DNA of 64,000 bases from Pyxicephalus adspersus (GCF_032062135.1 NC_092863.1:21721154-21785153); one strand, 5' to 3'. Positions 41,356-54,395 are shown, counted from the first letter of the stretch. Translations and numbers: made by a program. Notes: generated from the sequence alone by a model not told the origin.

Positions 41356-42511
41356 AAAGTATGTAATGTTTAGATCCTCTGGTATGATTTGGGAGATTTC
41401 TTCTATTTTCCAGTTTAGTTGATTGAGGCCAGCCAGGAGGAATCTCACATGAGAAACAGGACACAGACAGCATTTAAACCCCCTTAAAAATTGTAATTCG
41501 TTCTTCACTCTTTCAGAAGACTTGGAAACAAGTATAACTCATTCTAATCTATTGTAGAGCTCCCCACTCTGGTGCTTGCTCAATTCTATTTGAAAGCAGT
41601 GGCTTATTGAAGAGTTTTATATCATGTGTTTAATTTTGACTGACTTTATAAAAAAAACAAAAAAAAAACTTCACAGCTGCCTGAGGAGTAACTTTCAAAG
41701 AATTGAACTGGGTCCTGTACTCACTCTGGTGGAGATCCTGGAGTTCATCCCATTCAAGTCAACTGGTAGTTACTGTGCATGTGAATAGTATTGTTTTTTA
41801 TTTTTTGTTTTTTTTATTTTGCAAAAGGTGTACACGCTGCATAGGCTTGCAGTCTTCATAGGAGAGGTTATAACGCACTTAGGCAGGTTCTAGGTGATAT
41901 TAGGTTTAATTGTAGGTAAACTATAATTTCTTGTTTTCTTTCTTTTGCTCTGGTAAATACACAGTTGAAGTTGAAAACATTTTGTTATTTCTGTTCAATA
42001 TGTGCAAAAAACCTTTAGGTTATGTCAGAAACATAGAGCAGTACTTTACACAGATCACTTTCTTATCTCATAAAGAGTGATTGCCCCCCCCCCTCCCCCC
42101 TTTAATTTGAAATGCAAAAGAAGATTTAATGTTGCAGCGTTTAGAGAATATTTGGGTCTGAGTAGCTTGCAAGGAAAAACTTGGCAGGCCTGACAACAAA
42201 ATGAAAAGTTAGGTAGGTGAATGATGACCCCTGTTAGCGTTTTAAGGTTGATTGATTTGCCACTTCAGATTTTCCATTTCTGTCCTGTAAAAGATTGTTT
42301 TAAGAACAGGAAGTCAGGGTAATCTATATAATTCCTAAATAGCTGTTAAACCCAAGAGGGGATTCCAATTTTTCCCTATTCTATCAAAAAGTTAGAATAG
42401 ATATACTTTAATTGGTAAAATTATGTCTGGAGAATTGGCTATTGGGGTTGGTGTGTGGATTAGCAGTTACCAGGATTTTTAGTGTTTAACAATTGATTAT
42501 CAGCTTCGTTT
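41356..42511. other. pip4k2b: downstream / distal 3' UTR sequence
   Basis: No element or coding piece recognised; C-rich run at 42085-42100. Confidence 0.45.
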
Positions 42512-42897
42512 TTAAAGCAGATGAAACAGGTGATGTCCCTTTTGCAGTAAAAAAAAAATACCCTTACCTGTCTGATAACAATTTTTAAAACACTCTTACC
42601 TATCCCCATGTCGGCGCGGGTGCTGCTATGGTCTGTCATCTTTTCTTCCTGGTTTCGATTTTCAGCCAACTTAAATGGCCATCCGGGATGTAGTATCTCC
42701 TGTGCAGGTGTGCAGAAGTTCATTTAGTTCTGGCAGCTGAATGGGAAGCCTGTATGCACCAGATATCCTTACATTCTACTGTGAGCTGTGCATGCAAACG
42801 TATACAAGTTTGACAGAAGGAGACCGTGATCAGGCAGGTAAGTATGTTTTATTGCAGAAGGGATATTACCTGTAGTGCACTTTAGTGCTGCTTTAAG
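42512..42897. mobile_element. palindromic MITE
   Basis: The left arm (TTTAAAGCAG, then GTCCCTTTTGCAGTAAAA and ACCCTTACCTG) and right arm (CAGGCAGGTAAGTATG, TTTTATTGCAGAAGGGA, CTGCTTTAA) are inverted repeats of about 85 bases with indels. The right arm phrase CAGGCAGGTAAGT(A/T)TGTTTT recurs at about 50597-50625, marking a second copy. Confidence 0.8.
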
Positions 42898-44227
42898 TAT
42901 AAATACATATAATTATGGTACATCACACATATAACCGTGATCCTGGGTATACTTTAGTATATAGTCTGTGTGCAACCAGTTAGTTTGGAGAAATGCTATG
43001 GAGTTTCAAAAGGAGAGATCACTACCTTACAGTTTACACACTATACTAAGGTTAATTGTGTAAATTTCCTGTAGTAAATTATACAGTTTGCAAATAGGAT
43101 AATAACTGTGTATAGCACCAATTCAACACTCTGGACATTATTTATAAATTATTCCCCTGTCAATTCACTCATATAATTCCTATGATTGGCCACTAAATGG
43201 CAGAACAAGTCATTTGTTTTAATGGGAACTGAAAGCATAAGACTAGTGAGATACGACATCAGTCAGTGAGTTTCAAAGGAATTCACTGGGGAATAATTAA
43301 TTATTAGAGCCTTCTGTGTGTGCTCTCACATTGTTTTTTTTATTATTTATTTTTTTTATTTTGGGAAGAGAGGGTTGTGTTTTAATGCCAGTTATTGATT
43401 CTCCACCAGGGAATGTTGTAAATCAGATCCACTGATTTATAAATAGACCCTCAATTTTGTCTCTGCAATACATTCACATTGACATGTTTTTATACCCTTA
43501 AAGATGCATACAGAGTAATACCGATTTGATTTTCTCCTAAATTAAGTGAGATGATAACTTCCTGCCTGTGTAAAAGAAAGTTTTATTCAGATAAGAAAGG
43601 GATATGAAAATGAAAGGAGAGCTCCGTGTTCATTGTACTGCATCTTTGTACTGCAAATGCATTAGGTAGGACAGCAAATGCTTTGGAATGACATTGTGTT
43701 GTTGTATCAAAAAAAGATAAAAGCACACTTTTTTCTGCACTTATCGAACAGCCTAAACAAAAAAATAAAGCTTTAAATTGTATATTAAGCTGACAAAAAG
43801 TGTTCAAGTAAGAGAAGTTAATTGTTGGAGTTTACTTAGACTTTTATGATAAACCGCTTGTTTGATGTAGTACCCTACTTCTCCACCACCCAAACTTGAT
43901 TAAGCACATTATTATGTGTTTGTATGTGGGGGGAAGTAGCTACAATATAGGTGTTTCTGCATAACCCTGAAATTTCAGTCCATGAACCCGTAAACCCAAG
44001 ATAATGCACTATTCTGATTCCTATTTTTTATTTGTAATATGAGAACAATAAAGGCTAAGGCTATACTCAAAGCACCTTTTGCTTGAACCATATCTTTAAT
44101 AATGTATTTAGGCACTATAGACAAACAGGAATGGTGGAAGACCTGGAAACATTGGGCCTTTCACTACAATGCAGTAAAATGCAACATGTGCTAAAACCAT
44201 TGTATAACAATTTGTGAAGCTTTTTAA
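42898..44227. other. downstream / distal 3' UTR sequence
   Basis: No coding region recognised. Contains the alternative AATAAA at 44047-44052. Confidence 0.45.
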
Positions 44228-44534
44228 CCTCCCTGGTGGTAACCCTGAGCCACACTCGGGGTGGAATTTTCAGGGTGATTAAAAGTCCTACCTTGTTCCC
44301 ACGTTCAAGCGATGTCCGGCCTCTTCTTTCCCTGCCAATGCCGCCCGGGCATTTGTGCAACATGAGGCCAGGGCAAGCAGATGGCTGCCGGGCATCTGCT
44401 CTCAAGTCTCAGGCTGGAGGATGGGACTGTCAGTGCAGGTAGGCGGGACCGGGTGGGACATTTAAAATAACGATGACTTTTAAATGTACTGTTTCTGCAT
44501 TACAAAATCCTCATTAATCATACTGCAAGGGAAG
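44228..44534. mobile_element. piggyBac-type MITE (307 bp)
   Basis: TTAA at 44224-44227 and 44535-44538. Starts CCTCCCTGGTGGTAACCCTG and has GAGCCACACTCGGGGTGGAA next, then the GC-rich centre. The right end is CTGCAAGGGAAG, slightly decayed from CCAGGGAGG. Same family as 39034-39307. Confidence 0.88.
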
Positions 44535-47390
44535 TTAAAGGTTAGCCAAACAAATTAAGCACAGTTGTTTTCTGTGATCTCGAACAGTTTCCTGAATTTA
44601 GTGTGTGATACAATAACATAATAATATGTGTTATTTCCCACAGGTCTCAAATAAATTAGATTTGGGGCAAAAGCAGGTTTTAAACTAACTACACTGGAGC
44701 CAAGAACAATATGGAAACCCAAAAAATATTACAAAGATTTAACTGGTCAAAACTGAAATTACTATAAAAAAGAGGTATTTTATTGAAGCTGGACTGCATA
44801 TGAAATTGAAATGTTTGCTCCAGTTAAACTTGATTTTTCAGTCCATCAGATCCATCCATTTGATATGGAATTTGATTCAGTAAAACTCCAGTTGACCAAA
44901 AAGTTAAATTATGATTTGGGTAAATTGTTTCCACTGAGAAAAACAGAAGTTTTAGTTGGGTAAATTTTGTTGCGTATCAAAAATATGTGTAAGCCACACT
45001 GAATCATCAAAGGTTCTCTGTAAAGTCTGGTCCATAACGACCAGAGTTTCTTCAAAGGAACATAAATAGCAATGAACAAATTTGGGCAGGCATCTGCTCT
45101 CCCAATGCACACCAAAATCGTAGTACAGCACAATGAGAGCTGAAGACTCCTGCCATGTCCCCACAACAAATAAAACATGCAAAACCAAACAAAGACCTCA
45201 TCAAGTAGAAGTGTTAAATGTGTTCCACACCTGGTTGGAAACATCGTCCTTTTACTGCTTCTGCTTTGCAGAATCAAATGGAATACAAGCCTCTCCCTGT
45301 TCTTGCTGCCCTTCTATGATGCTTGGTCACCTTCAACCTATTAAACCACCAAGTCTTTAGCTCTCTGTCCACTTGTACAGGTTTCTTGCGTAAGTGAGGT
45401 CAAATTTTTCCCCCTAAGCTTGGTTTCCCAAGTTGTGTGTCAGATTTGTTACAGTAGTAGTAAACATCCAATGAGCTTAAGGGGAGAAACCTGACAAATC
45501 CTCCTACAGTCGCAAGTCTACTTATGGGTCATGATCTGCATGCAGCACATCCTCCTAAAATAACAGTGCAGTTGTGAATCCTTTTATTGTTTGTTAATGT
45601 AAATTCCCTCCTCAGTCTTACCTCACGTCATCAGGGCTGCTTTTCTGAGTTTTTTTCATATTAATGCACTGCTTTATATCCTAAATTAACTAAATTGTTT
45701 TTTACTCAAAAAAGGAACAATAAACACACTGCTTTCCTTTTTTTCCTTGATAGAGGTCCTGACCCATAGGACTTGCAGCCTGCTGCATTTCCCTTTAAAT
45801 AAAAGAAGCTGATCTCTTACATTGATGCAATATACAACACTCTTAAGTTAGAAAACTAGCCAAATAATTGTGATTGGCTAAGTAACTGAACAAGCTGACC
45901 AAAATTGCTTCCGGAAGTAAACATGTTTTCACAGGTAGAGTAAACCCCAGGCTTGTTCAGCGTAGCACAGTACATACTTTGTTATTAGGACTTTCCAAAA
46001 CTGTCCCCTTGTCAGGCACTCCAAAGAAACCAAGCCTTCTGAGAGGCCTTCTTCTACATGAAGGTGCAATCCCATTTTTCAAGGTTAGGGAAGCTTTTCT
46101 AGTCTTTGTTTACATTTGAAAGGCACACATCATTGATGCTTGGGTGCAAGAAATCGTATAAGTTACAAAATAGAGGCCTGTTCCACACACACACTTTCAA
46201 TCTCTCCACTTCCTCACAATGTCTTTTGGAATTTCTTGAGTATACATGTAGTGGGCTACCTGGAAAACATTCTTTTGCAAGAATGTGTGTCTTGCATTGT
46301 GATGCACAATGTATTAAATTACTTGTACTGTTTTTTGGTCTTTATCATCCAAAAAGTTTTAAACTTTTTTTCTCAGGTTCATGATCGCAAGTCTTGCAGT
46401 CAAATGCATCAGAGTTCTGGGTCTGTTGAATACATTTGACTTGAGACGATTTCCTGTCTTACTGGATACAGGAGCTGTAGTCTGGTCATGTATACCAGTC
46501 ACAAAGATTGTAGAGGCATCTTGAGTCCTTGTCAGTGCAGAATATTTAAAATAAATTTCTTTGAACTTTGAGCATCAGATTGTCCAATTAGTAAGGTAGA
46601 TTTTTTTCAGTCACATTGATCTGGAAGTGAGATCTCTAATCCGGGAGTTATTCCAGGACCCATGTTGCATTTAAGGGGGCCAGATTTGAACCTCTTAGTG
46701 CTGAATAGGTTTTTCTTCAGGCCCCCAGACCTGCTGACTGAAGTATTTGATGCATATGTAGCTACTTGTGGTTTTTTACAGTCTTTCCTCTTTTAAAATT
46801 GATTCTTCCTCTTCTTTGTAAAGTTAAGGTAGAGGACATTCCAGTGGTTCACACTTGGCGCTAGATCACCCCTGGGAGAGTACAGTTTACTAACCTGGTA
46901 ATGTTAAGCCATAAGTTCCACCTCAATATCCAAATCTACTTTCTGTAGAACCAACCTGTCATGCTGCTTCTCAGTCAATGCCTTTGATGCTTTGAGTGTG
47001 GCTGTTTAAGCTCAGTTTCTGAAAGACAGGATGTACGCTTTATGTTTTTTTTTTTTTTTTTCCCTAATACTGAAAGAATACAAATCCACTTGAGCAAGAT
47101 GATAGTGGACTATTACAGTTCACAGTGATTACAGTCCGTAATTTTATTAGGAGGTTGTTCTCACAGTTTTCCCACATTAAATTACTAGGAGATTTTTCTC
47201 TGTTCTCTGAAGTTTTTACTTAACAGATCTGTCTCCGCTACAGGTTCTTTAAGCAAAAACCAGGAAGGGCACCTTAGCTTCTTCCACTATTGGTAGATCC
47301 ATAAACTATTGTATAGGTTGTACTACGGTCTGAAGGCTAATTTTCTTAAAGTTCTGCCAGATGGCCGTTTTTTTTTTTTTTGTTTTTTTT
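44535..47390. other. intergenic or distal 3' UTR sequence
   Basis: Open frames at 44909-45277 (-) and 46106-46439 (+) are longer than most here but match nothing recognised. A frame near 46453 reads FPVLLDTGA, like an aspartic-protease active site, without any retroelement context. Confidence 0.4.
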
Positions 47391-47687
47391 TATTCATCCC
47401 AAGTGTTGCTCGTCCTTAATTTTCAGTACCAAAAGCTGTAACCCTCAGCCACACTCGGGGTGGAATTCTAAATTGGATGGGAAAGCTTACCTGGTCCCCA
47501 CGTGCCCGCGGCGTCCTGACGCAATGCACAGCATCTGTATTCCCTGGCGATGCCTGCCTGGCATCTGCATCCCCGGCGTTTGAACATTAGGCACGCAGAT
47601 GCTGGGCAGGCATGGGATGTGTGAACGTGCTATATGTACTGCTTTGACATTAAAAATGACTTGTGTATTCAGGCCACCAGGGAGGTT
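47391..47687. mobile_element. piggyBac-type MITE, decayed ends
   Basis: Interior shares CAGCCACACTCGGGGTGGAA, TTACCTGGTCCCCACGTGCC and GGCATCTGCATCCC with the copies at 39034 and 44228; the right end CACCAGGGAGG is followed by TTTGAA rather than TTAA. The left end is degraded. Confidence 0.78.
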
Positions 47688-50099
47688 TGAAGGTTAAAGG
47701 CACAGTGATTTTTTTTGGGTGTGTGTGTTGCCCGACTCTCTTACTGCTTTAAGACATGTTTTTTTTTTTCTTGCTAATGAAAAAGGGCTAGTCCTCTTGT
47801 TTTTAGCATCCATCAGTTTGTTTTTTGGTAATTGAGGTCATATTGGCAATGGCAGCCGCTGTAAAGAATTTCTGTAAATGATCCTGATTGCATGCACTAT
47901 GAGTGCCTATTGTATAACTTGGCTCATAACTGTTTATTTCAATATCTGAAAAAAGTTGTTGCCTACTTAATTTGGCTTTATGAGTAGAGAAATCAGCCCT
48001 TAGCATATAGGGCATACTTCTGCACCAGCTTCCTGCTCCTATTGCTGCCAGAGAAAACTAATAAACACTGGGAAATCCATATTTTAATTATTCTTTCTAC
48101 GTTTTTATCTTTGATCATTATGGGGGACAGAGGGTGTACTGGTAATCCATATGGTTTGTCATTCTTACATTTGCTTTTTATAAGAAAGAAAGAGAAAGGA
48201 AAGGTGGCAATGCATTCATAGCTTGAAGTAAGCTTTTCATTTCTGAACTCAATTTTATTTTGTACGAAGACATATTCATAATGTAGAACAAAACAATTAT
48301 ATAAATCTTCTAAATTATTATTTTATTATATTTATTTAGATAAGGGCCCATTGACTGGCTAACAGGTGCCACTTCCCAACCTTCTCAGTAGCACTGCTGC
48401 CATAAAGCCCTATTTTGACCCTATCAATCTCATGAGTCCAGGACTAGTAATAGAAGTGTTTACACATAAAGTATCATTAAGTTACAAAATATTGTTTAAC
48501 CGTATTGTTTTTTAAGGGAAGCAGTGTTTAGTTTTTTTTTGAAAAAAATAAAAATAAAAGGGATTTTTTTTTATACAACTTTTTTCTGGTACAGGGCAAC
48601 ACATTGGTTGTTCAGGGGCCCCATGACCTATGTATTGCTATTTCTAAGCTGTCTCCCAATAATAAAATTGCATCAGTAGAGAGATTGCATGGCAGTAACA
48701 AATTTGAAAGGTAGATCTTTTTTCAGGCCTTTCTCTACTTTTCCCTGATAATCCTGCCAAAAACACACTTCCTGTCTGTAGGGTGATAATGCATACTAGC
48801 TGTCATGTATATAGAGGTGCAACATTGTTGTAATAGGATGTGATTCAAACAGAGGAGAACTGGGAAAGCTGAACTGGGTGCCTGATATTTCAGTGCATCC
48901 AAAGTTTATTGGATTTCTGGCAGAATTAACAGGCATTATTAGCACTTGTAAACAAGGCTTTCAGTGGTATATTTTGCCAGATCATAAGGGAGCAAACAAA
49001 AAGTGGATGGTTAGGTTTACATACATTTTAATTATGGTATATATGGTTGACTTTTTCATTTATTTTTTTTTTATTTTTATAATGTGTTATTTGAATGCTG
49101 ATGTTAAATGTCCTCCACATTGTTATTCTTTCATAGAGGGCAAAATTATGGAGAAAATGTAGTCAAAGATGAAATTAGTGGAAACATTTGCCTACTCCAG
49201 CAGAAGCAATTATGTATATGCAGGAGAGGTGTTAATGTTATCAGTGACAGAGATTTTGCCAAATGTTGTTTTCCTTCAATAAATGTATAATTTGTCTATA
49301 AAAATGGTGTCCTCTTGTTATTGTTGTCTAGTTTTGTAAATCTATTACTTAACATCCCTAAAACCTGTTGTTGTTTATGGAAATTGTTCCAGGTAAAAGT
49401 TTGTACTTTACAGTTTGTACCTCAATTTAATTGGTGCTTGTAGATGTTTTTATTAAAGTTTTTTACTTTTTGCATTGTCCTGAGCTGGATTCATTCTAGA
49501 TCACTCTTTATGGCACAACTTTTACACTGAACCTTGTATCCAGCCAAAGAACGTTTAAATATATTAATATTCTACAAACCTAAAACAGACATTTAATCAA
49601 GCTTAGTAGATTATTTATTTTTTAAAAATAAAGGCAAAGAAAACGTAACACTTTCTTTCTCTCACAGTAGGGACTTTTCCAGCTTTAACATGTAAAATAT
49701 GTTGGCACTGTAAAAATACTGCTGATGAAGACTACCTGTTTAGGAAGGGTCATTCCACAGTGCCTCCAGCTTTTTAAATACATGTAAATACTTTAGGAAC
49801 CTACTAAACCAGTGTATTGTGTTTATCATGTACATTTTATTGTAACACCCCAGTTGTGTTAGGTTTCATGAATGCAAATGTTTTTTGTTTTTTTGGCTTT
49901 TTTTTTTAGCTTTTTTTATGGCACAGCAGTGCATTACTGATGCGGTTCCAAATGTGTTCTGCAGGCAGGTTTGCTATCTGGCGAATCTAGGAATGGTAAC
50001 AGCTGTTCTCTCCTGTTCATTTCAAGTAAGGTTAGTCCTCAAGGGTTTTGTCACTGATGAGTCTTGCATTGGTTAATTTGGCCTTGGTTGTCTTTAAAA
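47688..50099. other. intergenic or distal 3' UTR sequence
   Basis: AT-rich, no coding piece recognised. AATAAA at 49278-49283 is followed by a GT/T-rich stretch (GGTGTCCTCTTGTT) and would be a credible distal poly(A) site if the pip4k2b message extends this far (9 kb after the stop). Confidence 0.45.
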
Positions 50100-50128
50100 A
50101 AAAAAAAAATATATATATATATATATAG
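50096..50128. repeat. (A)n(TA)n microsatellite
   Basis: About 13 A residues run into about 9 TA units. Confidence 0.9.
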
Positions 50129-50289
50129 CTATAGCAGTTCTCTTGGATTTTGGGATCTACTGCTCAAAGACAGTATTCCTCTGATGCACATCTATTGCAG
50201 CCCACTATAACACAAAGTAACACCATGGTGAGAGCTGTGGTGAGTGCATAGAACAAAATGCTGCCTATTTGGTGCACTCAGAAACCATT

Positions 50290-50700
50290 TAAATCAACAG
50301 GCTTCCTTAAAGTGAAAATTACAGGTTATTTCGGTAAGGACAGGTCTATGTTCCTGCCTGTTCATGTTTTCTTTTATGTGTACTGAGTTTTGCATGTGCA
50401 GCTCACTGTACAATTTCGGGTATCCTGGCATACCCCTAGCTGCCTGAAATGAAAAAACTCACCTGCATGCGCATATTTTGTTAATCCCTGGCAGGCCAAA
50501 TAGGATTGATGATCCTGAACCTCGTAGAGGACGGGGTGAAAATGGTGCTGCCTGAGATGAAGCAAGGACAAATGAGTATAATGAAATAGTTGCAGTCAGG
50601 CAGGTAAGTTTGTTTTATTGCAGAACTTCACCTGCCACTTATAAGGGAGCTGCCTGCTAGCAAGTTTTTTTTTCTTTATGTTTAGTTCCACTTTTACCAT
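50290..50700. mobile_element. MITE related to 42512-42897
   Basis: Carries the arm phrase CAGGCAGGTAAGTTTGTTTT and ATTGCAGAA near 50597-50630. Left boundary approximate; the left arm is poorly preserved. Confidence 0.55.
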
Positions 50701-50739
50701 GTCATGATGGACTACCTAGTTGGGAATGTATACTTTCTA

Positions 50740-51015
50740 TAGCAGTGATCGCCTACCTTTTTGCACTTATGGACCACTAAACTTATGGGCTCCAAACCGC
50801 GCATGTGCGGGGAGCCGTGTGACACTCAAAGGGAAAGAAACTTCCCCCCTTAGTGGTGTCATGATGCCAGAACCTGCCCAGAGAGACAACCCGCCCACCT
50901 CCCTGAGGCTGCAATTCGTATAGGAGACATGGTCCGCAGCTCCGGCCAGTGTGCCCCCCCAGCAAGGTCCCTCTCCTGGCCATGCCGGGGGGGTGCACTG
51001 GCCAGAGCCGCTGGT
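50740..51015. mobile_element. hAT-like MITE, partial
   Basis: Begins TAGCAGTGATCGCCTACCTT, close to the 'CAGTGGTTCTCAACCTTT' ends of hAT-type non-autonomous elements, followed by GC-rich sequence. The matching inverted right end was not found. Confidence 0.45.
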
Positions 51016-51283
51016 CTATAGCCTTATCAAAATTTCACTATAAAGTAGATCTAAATCCCACCAGGAAGAAATTTAGTTTCAGTATAATTGAATTGAATGG
51101 TTGCTCTTTACTAGAGCTCTGTTGCAGGCTCTGCTCCTTGGGACTTCAGAGGGTCGACATTACACTGGCAACCCACCCCCTACATGTAGGTCTTCTGTGG
51201 CACATACTGTTAAGTTCTTCTTTATCAATTATTGCTTAAGTTTTAAATAACCCATATAAGCTTGGAGTGTTGTGGGACAAGGT

Positions 51284-51645
51284 TACTTCACTTAATGGTG
51301 ATGAGTTATATACGGTAGTTATGTCCAAACAAAAACCTTTAGATTGGAAAAACTCCTTGTTTTGAGAATAGCAGCCAAAAAGGGATTGCAGTTAGCTCCA
51401 AGATTTCCTTCTCTTTTGCATGTAGAATCTGACCCTAATGGGCACTAAATTATTTTGGTGCCCATACTTCACTTAATGGTGATGAGTTATATACGGTAGT
51501 TATGTCCAAACAAAAACCTTTAGATTGGAAAAACTCCTTGTTTTGAGAATAGCAGCCAAAAAGGGATTGCAGTTAGCTCCAAGATTTCCTTCTCTTTTGC
51601 ATGTAGAATCTGACCCTAATGGGCAGTAAATTATTTTGGTTGCAG
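51284..51645. repeat. 181-bp tandem duplication
   Basis: Units 51284-51464 and 51465-51645 match over ~176 bases with one difference seen (GGGCACTAAA versus GGGCAGTAAA). The unit begins TACTTCACTTAATGG. Confidence 0.95.
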
Positions 51646-53280
51646 CCTTTAAAACTTTTATAATAGATTTCAGTAGGAATGCTTTGTGGGTATTTAAAGC
51701 ATACCCCATTTAAAGTTAGACTTTTTCAGAAAGGAACATTATTACTATGCTTGCACACACAAATAGGAACCGTTTTTGCCACACTGTAGAGGACAAAGCC
51801 TTCATAAAAAAAGGCATTCTTGTACGTAACTAAGTTCAAATGTTGGGATATCACCACTATAGCAGATACCATGCATTATATTTCAAAAAGGAAATACATC
51901 CACTCTTACTGCTTTGGCATTACTGAAATGTAGACAGGAACTTCTAAAAACCGGGATAAAATGTATAAAGGGCTCAAATTAAATCATTACTGTCAAGAAT
52001 GGAGTGAATAAATTAGTCACATCTCCATTAAAAAAGAAATCTTTGAAATAGAATCTTTTCTGGTATATCATAAACCTCATAAGAATTTTATGAATCCACA
52101 GCAAATAGTATGCACTCACCATCAATACTTGTATAACCTTAAAGACAATCCTGATACCCCTTAACCCTCAATATTTTTGGAACCATAACTAGTGGAGAGC
52201 AAGTTCTCAGAGTAAGTCTCCTTTATATTGACAGAACTGTGCAGAAATAGATACTCCTAAACTGATGTACTAAAAGTGTAAACCTTTTACAAGCTAGAAA
52301 ATTGATTTTTTATTTGTCATATAACAAAGTTAATTTCCAGTTAGACTGATTGGTTTGAAGTAAGGCAGTGGAAACTATAACTATCTCTCTGTATCCTTCC
52401 AAGTCATTATCTGTTTATTTATACAAAGCTGGAATATGGCATATATACTCATATATTTGATGAATAAAAGGTCTTTCTCCCACCCACCCAAACTAAGGCC
52501 AGCATAAAAAGGGGCACATTTTGTGCCCATGCCTACTACTTTTTCACATTTTAATTTTTATTTATTGAACATTGCCCCAATTTATAATTTCTCATAAATG
52601 AACATTTTTATTAAATGGGGGATGGTGGAGGGGGGGTGTAGACGTCTGATGGCAGCTGAGGCACCAGTCAGGGAGACGGTGCCTTCTCCCTTGCAAGCCC
52701 CGTCTGCTTGAGTGACATCTTATATAGGGAATGCATTTAGATAATGTGTGTATCAGTTGCATCTCCAGTGTGATAGTGATTGCAGTGTATTTAAATATGA
52801 TTATGATAATAATAGCAACGTGTATATGAAATACATAACATTTAGGACCACAACGATTGTACATAACAATCCTACAGCGTATCAAGTTTTGTACAATACC
52901 AATAGATGGTATGATGCATCTTGATAATACAAAGTGTGATATTCAAACCATAATATGCTAATGTAAGGATGGAATATATACTTTTATACTAATAGCATAA
53001 CATTTAGAGTAGTAGCTTTTTCTAATATGTGTGACAATATCAAAATCAATTGTTTCAAGTATATTGACACTACATAATGTAACTGTATTGGTTACAAAAA
53101 ATAGGCTTATATATATTCACTCCAGTGATAAAATAAAATACATCAGGGAACAATTTTGAACACATTTTTTGTTGACTTCAATTTTTAAGCTTATTTACAC
53201 TAAAATAGGTATGCTGATTCTGAAAGTGCAGTTCGTTTTCTTCTATCACGTCAGGTTTTTTCTCTACTGCTTATATTAAT
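51646..53280. other. intergenic sequence
   Basis: AT-rich with no recognisable gene. A GC-rich patch at 52615-52700 is probably a decayed repeat. Confidence 0.45.
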
Positions 53281-53376
53281 GCAATTATTGTAGCGTGGAT
53301 TTGTATAGGCTATTCATTTACACGCAAGACAGTGTGGTCAGAGGTTGTGCAAAATTTATTTTTCTACTTACACACG

Positions 53377-53396
53377 TATTTCCTTTCTTTCAGATC
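53377..53396 (+). promoter_or_regulatory. splice-acceptor-like site before unassigned element copy 3
   Basis: A pyrimidine tract (TTTCCTTTCTTTCAG) ends in AG three bases before the ATG at 53397. This is a good match to a vertebrate 3' splice site and may mean the element's gene has a 5' non-coding exon. No donor was identified. Confidence 0.4.
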
Positions 53397-54395
53397 ATGT
53401 CTGGCTCTGCTGTTTCTTGTCGAACGTGCCTAAACTACCCCGACTCATTTTGTTTTATCTGTGGCAGTTTCACCATTCTCAGTGAAAGGGCAAACATCTG
53501 CACATTTGTAGAGCAAGCCTATTTGGCATATTTCAAAGTTAAACTTGGTAATCAAGATAAGTCTTGGGCCCCTCATAAGATGTGCAAACAGTGTGTCCAG
53601 GGTTTACGGATGTGGACAAAGGGAACACGTGATAAGATGCTATTTCCTATACCTATGGTTTTACGAGAGCCAGGAGATCATTTCAGTGACTGTTATTTTT
53701 GTATAGTGAAAATTTCAGGATATAACAAGAAAAGTAAATGTAACATAGAGTATCCTAGTCTACCATTGGCTATATGCTCTGTGGCTCATTCAGATGAAAT
53801 CCCAGTGCCGGTTTTCGTTACACTACCGTCTCTTGGAGGACATGATTACGGCGATGAACTAGGTGACAACAATGATGAAGAGTTTGAAATAAAGAGGACT
53901 CTGTTCATAAGGGATTTGATCAGCTTGAGTTGATTGATTTGGGGCTATCGAAGAAGGCTTCAGAACTCCTAGCATCAACAATTTCATTTCTGCAGTACTT
54001 TAGAACTGACAGTGGCTTTGTGTATTGCCATAACATACCTGGTTTAATGAAGGAATTAGGAATTCCAATCTATTACTCAACTGAATGGCGACTATTCATC
54101 GCTGGCTGAAAGCGGAGCTTTAAGTGTGTCCTCCTTCACAATGGCAATATATTTGGGTCAGTCCGCAATTTCAGTTTCTCTTTACGAAGAATATGCAGAC
54201 ATAAAGAGTCATTGATTTGTTGCAATATCACCAACACAATTGGACATAAAATGGTATGCTTCCTTCTTGGTCAGCAACGCAGATACACCAAGTATCCCTG
54301 TTAACTGTGCATGTGGGACAGCAGAGCTCGTGGGAGGCATTGGGTGGAAAGGAATTGGCCTCCAAAATCTGCCCTAAAACCAGGTATTTTTACCT
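53397..54395 (+). pseudogene. unassigned element protein, copy 3 (diverged)
   Basis: The ATG at 53397 opens a 179-codon frame ending TGA at 53931-53933. It has Cys pairs C19-x2-C22 (CFIC), C63-x2-C66 (CKQC, in WAPHKMCKQC) and C99-x2-C102 (CYFC), then HSDEIPVPVFVTLPSL and an acidic stretch. The - and +1 frames continue the family: GLSKKASELLAS, FVYCHNIPGLMKELGIP, EWRLFIAG with a stop where others have a Ser/Lys, KRSFKCVLLHNGN, FLLGQQRRYTKYPC, LCMWDSRARGRHWVERNWPP. It ends near 54395 before the PPLHIKLG region; L1 sequence begins at ~54421. Compared with copies 1 and 2 it differs throughout, so it belongs to another subfamily. The N-terminal domain is intact. Confidence 0.75.

Noticed and set aside
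44909..45277. 122-codon - strand frame as a gene
   Set aside because: No family resemblance, no splice or promoter context; length is compatible with chance plus low stop density.
48878..49162. 94-codon + strand frame near the distal AATAAA as a downstream gene's last exon
   Set aside because: The second half is a translation of T-rich sequence (FFIYFFFIF), and no splice-site support or homology is visible.
53397..53933. Copy 3 N-terminal frame as an intact domesticated host gene
   Set aside because: The rest of the family protein follows immediately in other frames with a stop at the conserved WRLFI segment, so it is a decaying element copy unless transcripts show otherwise.
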